Translations under genes and position numbers: made by a program
Part shown: positions 53,569-62,756 of the stretch, piece after piece
Layout of the letters: each line of letters starts with the position of its first letter
Position numbering within the stretch: position 1 is the stretch's first letter
Assembly (NCBI GenBank): GCA_963827725.1
Contig: CAWHBM010000001.1
Coordinates: forward strand, 620,001 to 684,000
Reading direction: 5' to 3'
DNA: 64,000 bases
Source of the DNA: VAXT01 sp963827725
GTDB lineage: Bacteria > Actinomycetota > Thermoleophilia > Gaiellales > Gaiellaceae
Notes under the pieces: model-generated
What the model was told of the DNA's origin: nothing
Seen by the model: only the letters and a program-made list of their open reading frames with translations
The model's database searches: none

Positions 53569-54624
53569 TCAGCCGCCGCCGTAAATGGAGATCGGCAGGT
53601 CGAGGAGGACCTCGTCTCCTTGCGGCAGCTCGTCCTCGAGCCGCTCGAGCACGAACCGCGCGCCCGGCGCAGCCGCGAAGAGCCGCTGCTCGACCTCGTC
53701 CAGCGACTGAAGCTGGACGAGCTCCTGCTTGAACGGCCTCGGGAAGCGGCCACGGCCCAGGTACCAGCCGTAGAACTTCTTCAGGAAACCGGTCGCGCGC
53801 TGCTCGCCGAGCTCACGGACGGTCTCGCGGATGAAGAGGACGAGCTCGGCGACGACCTCCTCGCGGGACGGATCAGCCCCGTCGCCCATGATCTCGCTCA
53901 GGGCCCACGGGTTTCCCTGCGCGGCGCGGCCGACCATGACGGCCTCGGCGCCTGTCGTTGCGAGGACGGCCTGCGCCTTCGCGCGAGACGTGATGTCGCC
54001 GGAGGCGATCACGGGTACGTCGACGAGATCGACGAGCTCGGCAGTCAGCGAGTGATCGGCCTCGCCCGTGTACATCTGACGGGCAGAGCGCGGGTGGAGG
54101 GTGAGCGTCGCGGCACCAGCTTCGACGAGCTTCGGCCCGATCTCGAGACATGTCCGTGACCCGTTCAGGATCCCTCGTCGCATCTTCACCGACACCGGGA
54201 TCGAGATCGCCTCGGCGACCGCTTCCACGATGCGACACGCGCGATCCGGCTCGTCCAGGCACGTAGCGCCCGCGCCCGTCTTCGTCACCTTGCGCACCGG
54301 GCAGCCGAAGTTGATGTCGACGAGGTCCGCGCCGGCGTCTTCGACCATCCGCGCCGCCTCGGCCATGATGCCCGGGTCGCCGCCGAAGATCTGAACCGCG
54401 AGCGGATGCTCGTCGGCGGCAATCCGCAGGTAACCGAGGGTTTTCTCGTTCCTGTGGGAGAGGCCGGCACAGCTCACCATCTCCGAGCAGACGAGCCCGG
54501 CGCCGAAGCGGCGGCCCTGGCGGCGGAACGCCTGCACACTCACGCCAGCCATCGGGGCGAGCACCAGCCTGGTCGGAATCTCGACCGGGCCGATTGTCCA
54601 GGATTCTCGAAGATCTACCTGCAT
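53569..54624 (-). CDS. dus: tRNA-dihydrouridine synthase
   Basis: 351 residues from ATG 54624. FMN enzyme reducing tRNA uridines. Motifs: LVLAPMAGVSVQAFRRQGR, VDINFGCPVRKVTKTGAG with catalytic Cys, SVKMRRGI, LTLHPRSARQMYTGEADHS and VIASGDITS. DusB-like. A minus-strand TACGAT box lies nine bases before the ATG. Followed at once by the lhgO frame. Confidence 0.95.
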   Translation of the reverse strand: MQVDLRESWTIGPVEIPTRLVLAPMAGVSVQAFRRQGRRFGAGLVCSEMVSCAGLSHRNEKTLGYLRIAADEHPLAVQIFGGDPGIMAEAARMVEDAGADLVDINFGCPVRKVTKTGAGATCLDEPDRACRIVEAVAEAISIPVSVKMRRGILNGSRTCLEIGPKLVEAGAATLTLHPRSARQMYTGEADHSLTAELVDLVDVPVIASGDITSRAKAQAVLATTGAEAVMVGRAAQGNPWALSEIMGDGADPSREEVVAELVLFIRETVRELGEQRATGFLKKFYGWYLGRGRFPRPFKQELVQLQSLDEVEQRLFAAAPGARFVLERLEDELPQGDEVLLDLPISIYGGG

Positions 54625-54655
54625 ACAGGGCTAATCGTAGACGCGAAACCGGCGT

Positions 54656-54684
54656 TTGACGTTGTCCGTAACCATAGGTACTAT
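54656..54684 (+). promoter_or_regulatory. Strong sigma-70-type promoter for greA
   Basis: TTGACG (54656-54661), exactly 17 bases, TACTAT (54679-54684). The start would be near 54691, leaving a 50-base leader with a GGCGC-CTTT-GCGCC hairpin and a GAGGAGG ribosome-binding site before GTG 54742. This is the best classical promoter in the window. Confidence 0.8.
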
Positions 54685-54741
54685 GCCTGCCCGCGACGGC
54701 GCCTTTGCGCCGCGCGTTTCTTATTTGAGGAGGCAGTTGAC

Positions 54742-55218
54742 GTGAAGGAAGTGATCCTCACTCCTGAGGGCTACAAGAAGCTCAAGGAGGAGATCGAGCA
54801 CCTGTCGAACGACAAGCGCCGCGAGGTGGCTGAGCGCATCCGTGTCGCGCGCCAGTTCGGCGACATCACCGAGAACTCCGAGTACGACGACGCCAAGAAC
54901 GACCAGGCGCTGCTCGAGCACCGCATCGCGATCCTCGAGGAGCGGATGGCCAACGCTCGGGTCATCACGAAGAAGGACGTCGCCAAGGACGTCGTCTCCG
55001 TCGGCTCGCACGTGAAGCTCCGGGACGTGTCCGCGAAGGAGACCGTCGAGTACCACATCGTCGGCTCGGCCGAGGCGAACCCGTCCGAGAACAAGCTCTC
55101 GAACGAGTCGCCGGTCGGCAAGGCGATCATCGGCAAGAAGAAGGGCGAGACCGTCGAGGTCACGACGCCTCGCGGCAAAGCCTTGAAGTACAAGATCATG
55201 GACATCAAAGCGGCGTAG
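54742..55218 (+). CDS. greA: Transcription elongation factor GreA
   Basis: 158 residues from GTG 54742, nine bases after GAGGAGG. Rescues backtracked RNA polymerase. N-terminal coiled coil with LTPEGYKKLKEEIEHLSNDK and RQFGDITENSEYDDAKNDQA (the acidic tip Asp/Glu), C-terminal FKBP-like domain (SPVGKAIIGKKKGETVEVTT). The open frame upstream is antisense to dus. Confidence 0.96.
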   Translation: MKEVILTPEGYKKLKEEIEHLSNDKRREVAERIRVARQFGDITENSEYDDAKNDQALLEHRIAILEERMANARVITKKDVAKDVVSVGSHVKLRDVSAKETVEYHIVGSAEANPSENKLSNESPVGKAIIGKKKGETVEVTTPRGKALKYKIMDIKAA

Positions 55219-55245
55219 ATTCCGCGCCGCTCGCTAGACTCGCCC

Positions 55246-56607
55246 ATGGCGATGCCGAAGCGTTATCCCGACCGGGACGAGATTGCGGCGGTCCGGGTCG
55301 ACGCCGAGAAGGTCGAGCCCGGGGAGGAGGCCGGCGAGCCTCGGCGGGTGGCTGGGCGGGTCATGGCTCGGCGGGACATGGGGAAGCTCGTCTTCCTCGA
55401 CCTCGTCGACCGCTCCGGGAAGATCCAGCTCCTCGTCGCCGAGGAGCGCGCCGGGCCTGTCGACCTCGACCTCGGCGACATCGTCGGCGCGACCGGCATC
55501 CCGTCACGGACGAAGCGCGGCGAGCCCTCGCTGGCGGTCACCGAGCTCGAGCTGCTCGCCAAGATCAAGCGGCCCCTCCCGGACACCTTTCACGGGCTGA
55601 CCGAGACCGAGACGCGCTACCGGCAGCGCTATCTCGACCTGCTCATGAGCGAGGAGTCGCGCGCGGGCTTCGAGCTCCGGACGCGCATGGTCGCCGCGAT
55701 CCGCCGCTACCTCGACGGGCAGGGATTCCTCGAGGTCGAGACGCCGATCCTCCAGCCGCGCTACGGCGGCGCGCTGGCGGAGCCCTTCGTGACGCACTCG
55801 AACGAGCTCGACGCCGACGTCTACCTGCGGATCGCGACCGAGCTTTACCTCAAGCGGCTGATCGTCGGCGGCCTCGAGCGCGTCTACGAGCTGGCCAAGG
55901 ACTTCCGCAACGAAGGCGTCTCGTACAAGCACGCGCCCGAGTTCACGATGGTCGAGTGGTACGAGGCGTACGCGGACTACGCCGACACGATGGCGCGCAT
56001 CGAGGAGCTCGTCGAGCGGGTCGCCCAGGAGACGATCGGGACGACGCAGGTCACGTTTCGCGGTCACGACGTCGACCTGAAGGCTCCGTGGAAGCGGATC
56101 AAGCTCGTCGATGCGCTCGAGCAGAAGGGCCTGTGGACGCGCGACGCGGACGACCTGAAGAAGCGTCTGCAGGATCAGGGCGTCGATACGAGCGCGAACG
56201 ACTCCTGGAGCCAGCTCGTCGACCACGCGCTCAGCCACTTCGTCGAGCCAGAGCTCGTCGAGCCGACGATCTTGCACGACTACCCGGTCGAGCTCTCGCC
56301 CTTCGCGAGGCCGACCGACGACGACCCCTCCATCGTCGAGCGCTTCGAGTTCTTCGTCGGCGGCATGGAGCTCGGAAACGCGTTCACGGAGATCAACGAC
56401 TCCGACGAGCAGGCCGAGCGCTTCGCGCAGCAGGCCGCGGACGCCGGCGGCCAGGAGGGCGACCCCGACTACGTCGAGGCGCTCGCCTACGGGATGCCGC
56501 CGACCGGGGGGCTCGGCCTCGGCATCGATCGGCTGGCGATGGTGCTCAGCGGGCAGGACAACGTCCGGGACGTGATCCTCTTCCCGGCGTTGCGCAGCCG
56601 CGAATGA
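55246..56607 (+). CDS. lysS: Lysyl-tRNA synthetase, class II
   Basis: 453 residues from ATG 55246. OB anticodon-binding domain (RVAGRVMARRDMGKLVFLDL), class II motif 1 with YRQRYLDLLM region, motif 2 FRNEGVSYKHAPEFTMVEWY, motif 3 GLGLGIDRLAMVLSG. Slightly shorter than E. coli LysS. TAGACT ends five bases before the ATG, consistent with a leaderless message separate from greA. The greA-lysS neighbourhood is common in bacteria. Confidence 0.96.
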   Translation: MAMPKRYPDRDEIAAVRVDAEKVEPGEEAGEPRRVAGRVMARRDMGKLVFLDLVDRSGKIQLLVAEERAGPVDLDLGDIVGATGIPSRTKRGEPSLAVTELELLAKIKRPLPDTFHGLTETETRYRQRYLDLLMSEESRAGFELRTRMVAAIRRYLDGQGFLEVETPILQPRYGGALAEPFVTHSNELDADVYLRIATELYLKRLIVGGLERVYELAKDFRNEGVSYKHAPEFTMVEWYEAYADYADTMARIEELVERVAQETIGTTQVTFRGHDVDLKAPWKRIKLVDALEQKGLWTRDADDLKKRLQDQGVDTSANDSWSQLVDHALSHFVEPELVEPTILHDYPVELSPFARPTDDDPSIVERFEFFVGGMELGNAFTEINDSDEQAERFAQQAADAGGQEGDPDYVEALAYGMPPTGGLGLGIDRLAMVLSGQDNVRDVILFPALRSRE

Positions 56608-57791
56608 GCCCGATCCCGCCGGCCGTCGTGATCGGCGGCGTCACCGGCGCGACTTCGGTTGTGAGGACGCTCGGCCGCGCGGGGATCGACGTCCACGTCC
56701 TCGCGACGGCGATGCCTCATTCACCGCTGCGCCGATCTCGCTTTCCAGCCTCGTACAGCCGTTTCACCGACAAGGACCGGATCCAGGAGGACTGGCTCGA
56801 GGGGCTCGAGCACAACGCCGACTCGGTGCGAGGAGCCGCGCTGCTCCCGTGCGACGACGACGCGCTCGAGCTGATCGCGCGCAACCGGCAGCGCCTGATC
56901 GAGCTGGGCTACCGCCCGTTCGAGGTCAACGACGAGATGGCGCTGGCGATGCTCGACAAGGCGCGCATCTACGAGCTCGCCGAGGGCCTGGGCATCGGCG
57001 CGCCCGTGATGATCCGTCTCGTCGACGAGGACGACCTCGAGCGCGTTATCGAGCAGATGCCGTTCCCTTGCGGCCTCAAGCCGCAGCACTCGCACCTGTT
57101 CGGGCGCCACTACTCGCAGAAGGCGATCGCCGTGCAGGACGCCGACGAGCTCCGCCGCCTCTGGGCTCCGATGCGCGAGCTCGGGCTCGAGATGATCGCG
57201 ACCGAGATCGTCGACCCGAGCTCCGAGGAGTGCGTCGGCTACATGACCTACCTCGACGAGAGCGGCGAGCCGCTCTTCCACTTCACGAAGGCGAAGGTCC
57301 GGCAGTACCCGCCGCACTTCGGGACCGGTTGCTACCACGTCTCGCGGTGGCTCCCGGACATCGCCGAGGCGGGTCTCCGCTTCTTCCAAGGCGTCGGCGT
57401 CCGCGGCCTGGCCTATGTCGAGTTCAAGCGGGCCGTCGACGGGACGCCCAAGGTCATCGACGTCAACCATCGGTTCCTCGACTCGACGGAGGTCGTGCGG
57501 CGATCCGGCATCGACATCGCGCAGCTGACGTACGACATCCTCGTCGGCAGCCCCGTTGATCCGCCGGACACGTTCCGCGAGAACGTGCGCCTGCTCTTTG
57601 CCTTCGAGGACCTACGTGGGTTCATCGAGCTCAAGGGAGACCTGAAGGCCTCCAACTGGCTGCGCAGCCTGGCCGGCGCGCAGCACTTCCCGATCTTCGC
57701 GTGGGACGATCCGCTGCCGAGCGTCTCGGACGCGGCTTGGATCGTCGGCCGGGGCTTCAGGAAGGCAGGCCGGAAGCTCTCAGGCCGGTAG
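56604..57791 (+). CDS. ATP-grasp family ligase
   Basis: 395 residues from ATG 56604 (ATGA overlap with lysS). Begins PPAVVIGGVTGATSVVRTLG, has central ATP-grasp segments (MPFPCGLKPQHSHLF, EMIATEIVDPSSEECVGYMT) and C-terminal metal-ligand-like VEFKRAVDGTPKVIDVNHRF. Such predicted carboxylate-amine ligases often sit in polysaccharide or wall clusters and may attach an amino acid or similar group. The product is unknown; neighbours suggest cell-surface polymer modification. Confidence 0.83.
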   Translation: MSPIPPAVVIGGVTGATSVVRTLGRAGIDVHVLATAMPHSPLRRSRFPASYSRFTDKDRIQEDWLEGLEHNADSVRGAALLPCDDDALELIARNRQRLIELGYRPFEVNDEMALAMLDKARIYELAEGLGIGAPVMIRLVDEDDLERVIEQMPFPCGLKPQHSHLFGRHYSQKAIAVQDADELRRLWAPMRELGLEMIATEIVDPSSEECVGYMTYLDESGEPLFHFTKAKVRQYPPHFGTGCYHVSRWLPDIAEAGLRFFQGVGVRGLAYVEFKRAVDGTPKVIDVNHRFLDSTEVVRRSGIDIAQLTYDILVGSPVDPPDTFRENVRLLFAFEDLRGFIELKGDLKASNWLRSLAGAQHFPIFAWDDPLPSVSDAAWIVGRGFRKAGRKLSGR

Positions 57792-59243
57792 CTTGCGGCG
57801 GAGGAGAAAAGCGGTGAAGGCCCGCGAGTCGGCCGGAAACGCCAGGCGCTCGACGATCGTGAGCACGACCAAGTACACCACCGCCCCGGCCGCGATCGCC
57901 GCCCAGAACGACGACTCGAGCAGCAGCATCAGGGCACCGGCGGCAATCGCAGCGGAGACGGGTCCCGCCATCACGCGGGCCCAGGAGATCCCGCCGAGGA
58001 CCCTCGCTGCGCCGAACACCGTTCCACCGACGATCAGAGCCTCTGTCACCGAGGTCGTCAGGGCCGCGCCATTCAGCGAGATCAGCGGGATCAGCGCCAG
58101 GTTCATGACGATATTGAGCGCGGTCAGGATGATGTAGAGGACGACGACGTAGCGCTGTCTTCGGCGGGCGACGAGGAGGATGCCGGAGACGTAGCCGGCC
58201 GGAAAGAGCGCGATCGCCGGCGCGAGGAGGATCAGGGCGGTCGCAGCCTGGTCGAACTCGGGCCCGTAGAGGAGGTCGACCAGTGGCTCCGCGAGCACCG
58301 CCGCGCCGACGGCCAGGGGCAGGCTCGCCGTCAAGCACAGCTTCAGCGCCTGCTCGTAGACGTCCGCGAGCCGAGGAATCTCGTCGAGCCTGGCCAGCAC
58401 CGGGTAGACGGCCCCCGCGATGCTCCAGCCGAGGAACAGCGTCGCCTCGAGCAGCCTGAACGCCGCCCCGTATTCGCCGACCACCGCCGCGCTCTCGAAC
58501 GCCGCAAGGATCACCGTGTCGACACGGAAGAGGATCGTCCCGAGCATGCCGGCGATGCCGAGGGGTACCGCGGCGGTCATCAGTCCTCGCCAGGCTGAAG
58601 GCGTGACGCGGTGGCCGGGGTGCACGACTCGGCGGAGCAGCGCGAGCCCGACCCCGACCGCCAGGAGGGTGCCGCCCAGGTAGACGGCCGCGACGGCGAC
58701 AACGTCCGCTCCCGCCCAGAGCGCGGCGATGCCGACCGCGGCGGTGGCGTAGCGCTGCGCGAGCAGCACACCGGCGACGTACCGCATGACCTCGTATGAC
58801 TGGAACACGGCGAGCACCGTTGCCAGTACGGCCTCGATCGTGAGCGCCACGCCGAGCAAAGCGGCCACCTGCAGCGTCTCGTTCGAGCTGCCGACCGCCG
58901 CAAGAATGACGAGGGCCGCGATCAACGCCGGCACGGAGAGCGCGAGCTTGAGCGCGATCGTGTTCGCGAAGTACCGCTCCAGCAGCCGCCGGTCGCGCGC
59001 CACCTCGCGGATGAGGACGGTGTCCTGGCCGAAGTGCGCCAGGGCCGTGAACAGCGTCATGTACATCATGGCGAACGTGAAGACGCCGAAGCCCGAGTCG
59101 CCGAGCTTGCGGGCCATGACGATGTAGAGAACGATCGAGGCGAGCTTCGATCCCGCGTCCGCGAAGGCCCGCCATGCAGTGTTCGTCAGGATTCCACGTG
59201 ACTCGTCGGCGGGGAGCATCCTCTCGGTCTCCATGCCGCTCAT
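57780..59243 (-). CDS. Polysaccharide flippase (Wzx/MOP superfamily)
   Basis: About 487 residues with 12-14 membrane segments; likely start ATG 59243 (MSGMETERMLPADESRGILT), with ATG 59234 or 59267 possible. Opening helix WRAFADAGSKLASIVLYIVM and internal AHFGQDTVLIREVARDR are typical of Wzx/MurJ-like lipid-linked oligosaccharide exporters. The frame open to 59501 is antisense to the next gene. Overlaps the ATP-grasp gene by 12 bases, convergent. Confidence 0.88.
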   Translation of the reverse strand: MSGMETERMLPADESRGILTNTAWRAFADAGSKLASIVLYIVMARKLGDSGFGVFTFAMMYMTLFTALAHFGQDTVLIREVARDRRLLERYFANTIALKLALSVPALIAALVILAAVGSSNETLQVAALLGVALTIEAVLATVLAVFQSYEVMRYVAGVLLAQRYATAAVGIAALWAGADVVAVAAVYLGGTLLAVGVGLALLRRVVHPGHRVTPSAWRGLMTAAVPLGIAGMLGTILFRVDTVILAAFESAAVVGEYGAAFRLLEATLFLGWSIAGAVYPVLARLDEIPRLADVYEQALKLCLTASLPLAVGAAVLAEPLVDLLYGPEFDQAATALILLAPAIALFPAGYVSGILLVARRRQRYVVVLYIILTALNIVMNLALIPLISLNGAALTTSVTEALIVGGTVFGAARVLGGISWARVMAGPVSAAIAAGALMLLLESSFWAAIAAGAVVYLVVLTIVERLAFPADSRAFTAFLLRRKLPA

Positions 59244-59298
59244 CGTGGCAGAGGACTCCGCGGTCATCGTCGACAAGGCTCGCGTACACTCGCCGCCG

Positions 59299-60381
59299 GT
59301 GCGTGCCGAGCTGGTGGTCGACGCCTCGCGTCTCGAGTCGTTCCGCGCGGAGTGGGATGCGCTGGCCGAAGCGGCCGGACAGCCGTACGCCGCTCCCGGG
59401 TGGCTGCTGCCGTGGCTGCGGCATGCCTCGCCTCCGGACGCAGCCCTGCGCGCGGTCGTCGTCACGGACGAAGCCGGTCTGGCCGGCATCGCCCCGCTCA
59501 TGACCGATCCGAGCGGCTGGTACGCGGCTCTCGGCTCCGGCGCATGCTCCGGGGTCGAGCCACTCGCGCGACCGGGCCTCGAGCGGCCCGTTGCCGAGGC
59601 GCTTGCTCAGACGCTGGCCTCCTCGAAGCCCTCGCCGAGAGCCGTTGCGTTCGAGGGGCTCTCCGGGCGCTCGCCGTGGCCGGGCCTGGTGGCGACAGCC
59701 TGGCCGGGCAGGCCCGCCGAGATCGTCCTCGACCGGACCGATCGGGGGCCGTTCGCCGTCGGCGACAGCTACGAGACGTGGTTCGCCGCACGGAGCGCGC
59801 ACTTCCGCAAGCGCATGCGCCGCGCGCGGCGGGAGCTCGAGGACCGTGGAGCGACCTTTCGCCTGTCGGGAACGGACGCCGTGGACGCATTCGCCGCCCT
59901 CCACCGCGAGCGCTGGGCCAACCGGGGCGGCTCGGGAGTCCTGACGCCCGGAGTCGAGGCGATGCTCGCCGACGCGGCCGACGACCTCGGCCCGAAGCGC
60001 TTCCGCGTCTGGGTGCTCGAGGTCGAGAGCGAGCCGGTCGCCGCCGAGGTGATGGTTGCCGCGGGGACGACGTCGACCTTCTGGCTGGGCGGCTTCAAGG
60101 ACGAGTGGAGCTCGGCGCAGCCGTCGATGCAGACGATGCTGCAGGCGCTGGAGCACGGCTTCGAGTCCGGAGATCGCCGCATCGACCTCGGTGAAGGCGG
60201 CCAGGAGTTCAAGTACCGCCTCGCGGACGGCGACGACGAGCTGCGCTGGACGGTCGTCGTTCCGCGCGGCCCGAGTTACCTCCGCACGCGTGCCGGTCTC
60301 AAGGCCCGGTCCGCGCGTCGCGGTGTCGGCGCGCTCGTCAAGCCCGGCGTGAAGCGCCTAGTCCGAGCGACGCGACGGTAG
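59299..60381 (+). CDS. CelD/BcsL-type GNAT acyltransferase (FemAB-like)
   Basis: 360 residues from GTG 59299 (VRAELVVDASRLESFRAEWD). Acetyltransf_6 pattern: AEWDALAEAAGQPYAAPGWL near the start, HFRKRMRRARRELEDRGATF, FAALHRERWANRGGSGVLTP and the C-terminal DLGEGGQEFKYRLADGDD. These enzymes transfer acyl or aminoacyl groups in exopolysaccharide and wall pathways. TACACT ends eight bases before the GTG. Confidence 0.86.
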   Translation: MRAELVVDASRLESFRAEWDALAEAAGQPYAAPGWLLPWLRHASPPDAALRAVVVTDEAGLAGIAPLMTDPSGWYAALGSGACSGVEPLARPGLERPVAEALAQTLASSKPSPRAVAFEGLSGRSPWPGLVATAWPGRPAEIVLDRTDRGPFAVGDSYETWFAARSAHFRKRMRRARRELEDRGATFRLSGTDAVDAFAALHRERWANRGGSGVLTPGVEAMLADAADDLGPKRFRVWVLEVESEPVAAEVMVAAGTTSTFWLGGFKDEWSSAQPSMQTMLQALEHGFESGDRRIDLGEGGQEFKYRLADGDDELRWTVVVPRGPSYLRTRAGLKARSARRGVGALVKPGVKRLVRATRR

Positions 60382-61329
60382 TCGCCGGCGCGCCTGCGCG
60401 AGCAGCAGCCGGGCGTGCATGCGTCCGCGATTCAGCTCGGCACGGCGCAACGCCGACCGCGGAAGGGGTCTTCGCTCACCGCGAACCTGGTCGCGCATGC
60501 GCCATGCGTCGCGAACCCCACGCCACCAGGCACCCGGAACCCCGCGGTACGAGGACTCGACCAGATCGAACGCGAGGTACCCGGCGGTCCGGCGGACGGC
60601 GACCGGGGCCGGAAAGCGCAGCCAGATGAACCAGAGGTGGTTCCGGATTCGGTAGTAGAGACCCAGGTCCGGGCCCAGGCGTTCGGACTCCGCCTTCATG
60701 TGCTCGAAGACCGCCGAGGGGAAGTAACGCACCTCGTAGCCGAGCGCGGTGAGACGCGTGGCGAGGTCGACGCCCTCGCTGGCGAGCAGGAAGGGGGCGA
60801 AGAAGCCGTCGGCCTCCAGGTACGCGTCGCGCCTGATCATCGAGGCGCCCTCCGGGAAGGAGAAGGCGAGAAAGCCCTCCGGCGGGTTGCCGGTTCTTCC
60901 GGCGCGCAGCCACCAGTCGAAGGTCCCGGGCTCGTCCTGGCGGAGGACGTTGCCCTCCTCGTCGATGTCGCGGACGAAGCCGGCCGCGACGGCAAGCTTG
61001 GGGTTCGCCTCGAACGCTGCGACGAGCGTCTCGACTGCGCCCGGCATCGGATACGCATCGTCGTCGAGCATGAGCAGCAGCTCGCCTTTCGCCTCGTCGG
61101 CGGCCAGGTTGCGCCCTGCGGTACCGAGGTTCTCGCCGGGCTCGAGGAGCGTGACGGGCCTCGCGTGCGAGCGGACGAGCGCGGCGGTGCCGTCCTTCGA
61201 GCCGTTGTCGACGACGATCACCTCGTCAACGGGCAGGTTGGCCAGGCGGCCGAGCACGGTCTCGAGCGCGTCCTTCCGGTTGAGGGTGACGATGACGGCG
61301 CTGACGACGGTCACGCGTACGATTTTCAC
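60358..61329 (-). CDS. Family 2 glycosyltransferase
   Basis: GT-A fold. GTG 61329 (MKIVRVTVVSAVIVTLNRKD) or GTG 61314. Donor/metal motifs VIVVDNGSKDGTAALVRSH and LLLMLDDDAYPMPGAVETLV (DDD). Then FPEGASMIRRDAYLEADGFF and C-terminal amphipathic region. Rhamnosyltransferase-like. The open frame to 61944 is antisense. Convergent overlap of 24 bases with the acyltransferase gene. Confidence 0.88.
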   Translation of the reverse strand: MKIVRVTVVSAVIVTLNRKDALETVLGRLANLPVDEVIVVDNGSKDGTAALVRSHARPVTLLEPGENLGTAGRNLAADEAKGELLLMLDDDAYPMPGAVETLVAAFEANPKLAVAAGFVRDIDEEGNVLRQDEPGTFDWWLRAGRTGNPPEGFLAFSFPEGASMIRRDAYLEADGFFAPFLLASEGVDLATRLTALGYEVRYFPSAVFEHMKAESERLGPDLGLYYRIRNHLWFIWLRFPAPVAVRRTAGYLAFDLVESSYRGVPGAWWRGVRDAWRMRDQVRGERRPLPRSALRRAELNRGRMHARLLLAQARRRLPSRRSD

Positions 61330-62076
61330 ATGGCCCCGGGCTCTGGCTCCCTCCCGCCGCTCGCTCTCGCTTATCACGCGGTGGGCGACGTGGAGCTTCG
61401 CGACGACCCGCACGGATTGTTCGTGCGGTTCGACGACCTGCGCCGTCATGTGGCGAAGCTCCGCGAGTGGGGATACCGCCTGGTCTCGTTCGGCGATCTG
61501 GCCGGTCTCGCCGCGGAGGGGCGGGCAGACGGCTGCGCGGCGCTCACATTCGACGACGGCTTCGAGGACAACGGCGTTCTGCCCGAGCTCGGCGAGCCGG
61601 CGACCATTTTCGTCGTCTCCGGCTGGCTCGGTCGGCCGCACCGCTCGGCTCCCCAGGCCCGGGTCCTGACGGCGGAAGAGCTCCGCGCCCTCCATGCAGC
61701 CGGGATCGAGATCGGCGCTCACACCGTTTCGCACCCCGATCTCACCGTGCTGACGTACGAGGAGGCCTTTGCGGAGCTGGCCCAGAGCAAGCAAGAGCTC
61801 GAGCGCGTCCTGGGGACGCCGGTCGACGTTGCCGCCTATCCGTACGGGCGCGCCTCGGCCGAAACGATTCGCGCCGCGCGCGCCGCGGGGTTCCGCGCCG
61901 TCTGCGCCGCGAGCGGCCGCGGCTCCTGGGACACGCCGCACCACTTGCCCCGTCAGGACATGACGAATCGCTGCACGCTCGTCGGCCTGCGCCTCAAGCG
62001 GGACGATCGCTACGAGCCGCTGATGCGCTTCGCCCCGGCGCGCGCGTTGCGGCAGCTCGCCAGGAGTGTGCGATGA
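61330..62076 (+). CDS. Polysaccharide deacetylase
   Basis: 248 residues from ATG 61330. NodB-type carbohydrate esterase 4: TFDDGFEDNGVLPE (catalytic Asp and metal Asp), IGAHTVSHPDLTVL (metal His pair), and VAAYPYGRASAETIRAARAA. No signal peptide. It could deacetylate lipid-linked intermediates on the cytoplasmic side. First of two tandem family members; ATGA overlap with the next. Confidence 0.92.
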   Translation: MAPGSGSLPPLALAYHAVGDVELRDDPHGLFVRFDDLRRHVAKLREWGYRLVSFGDLAGLAAEGRADGCAALTFDDGFEDNGVLPELGEPATIFVVSGWLGRPHRSAPQARVLTAEELRALHAAGIEIGAHTVSHPDLTVLTYEEAFAELAQSKQELERVLGTPVDVAAYPYGRASAETIRAARAAGFRAVCAASGRGSWDTPHHLPRQDMTNRCTLVGLRLKRDDRYEPLMRFAPARALRQLARSVR

Positions 62077-62756
62077 AGCCGGCCGTGCTCGTCTATCACG
62101 GCATCGCCGACCCCAACGACGGGGACCCGGCGCGGCTCCTCACCTCGCCTCGACACCTCGATGCTCACGTCCGCTTCCTGAAGGGGCGCGGCTACCGGTT
62201 CCTGACCGCCGAGGAGCTGCTCGACGAAGGCGGGGCGAGAGGGCGAACGGCGGTGCTCACGTTCGACGACGGCTTCCGCAACTGGGTGACCGAGGCCCAG
62301 CCGCTGCTCGAGCGGCACGGCGTGCGCGGGACCTTCTACGTGTGCCCGGGGCGCTTTCGCGAGCAGCATCCCGAGGTCTCCGGGGACGAGGGCCGGTTGC
62401 TGGACGCCGCCGAGACGAAGGAGCTCGCCGACTCCGGCATGGAGCTCGGCTCGCACACACTCACACACCCGGACCTACGCAGCCTCGACGACGAAACGCT
62501 GGCGCGCGAGCTGCGGGAGTCGAAGGCCGCAGTCGAAGAGCTCACGGGCAGGCCCTGCCGCACGCTCGCGTATCCGTACGGGCTCCACGACGAGCGCGTC
62601 ACGCAGGCAGTCGCCGAGGCGGGCTACGAGCTCGCCTTCACCTGGCTGCCGGGCCCGTGGCGGCCGCTCGAGGCGCCGAGGCTGCCCGCGCCTCCGCGCC
62701 ACGGTGCAGTCCGGCTGGCGCTGAAGCTGCTCGGCATCCGAAGGCCGGGCCGCTAG
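62073..62756 (+). CDS. Polysaccharide deacetylase, second copy
   Basis: 227 residues from ATG 62073. Same CE4 motifs: LTFDDGFRNWVTEAQPLLER, LGSHTLTHPDLRSLDDETLA and LAYPYGLHDERVTQAVAEAG. Starts AVLVYHGIADPNDGDPARLL. Clearly paralogous with the preceding gene but divergent, so not a recent duplication. Translation is coupled on both sides. Confidence 0.92.
   Translation: MKPAVLVYHGIADPNDGDPARLLTSPRHLDAHVRFLKGRGYRFLTAEELLDEGGARGRTAVLTFDDGFRNWVTEAQPLLERHGVRGTFYVCPGRFREQHPEVSGDEGRLLDAAETKELADSGMELGSHTLTHPDLRSLDDETLARELRESKAAVEELTGRPCRTLAYPYGLHDERVTQAVAEAGYELAFTWLPGPWRPLEAPRLPAPPRHGAVRLALKLLGIRRPGR

Noticed and set aside
52447..54159. 570-codon plus-strand ORF opposite lhgO and dus
   Set aside because: Shadow of two recognisable minus-strand enzymes; composition is low in hydrophobics and without motifs.
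57757..60156. 799-codon minus-strand ORF across the flippase and acyltransferase genes
   Set aside because: Covers genes on both strands; translated sequence is Arg/Gly/His-rich noise typical of high-GC antisense frames.
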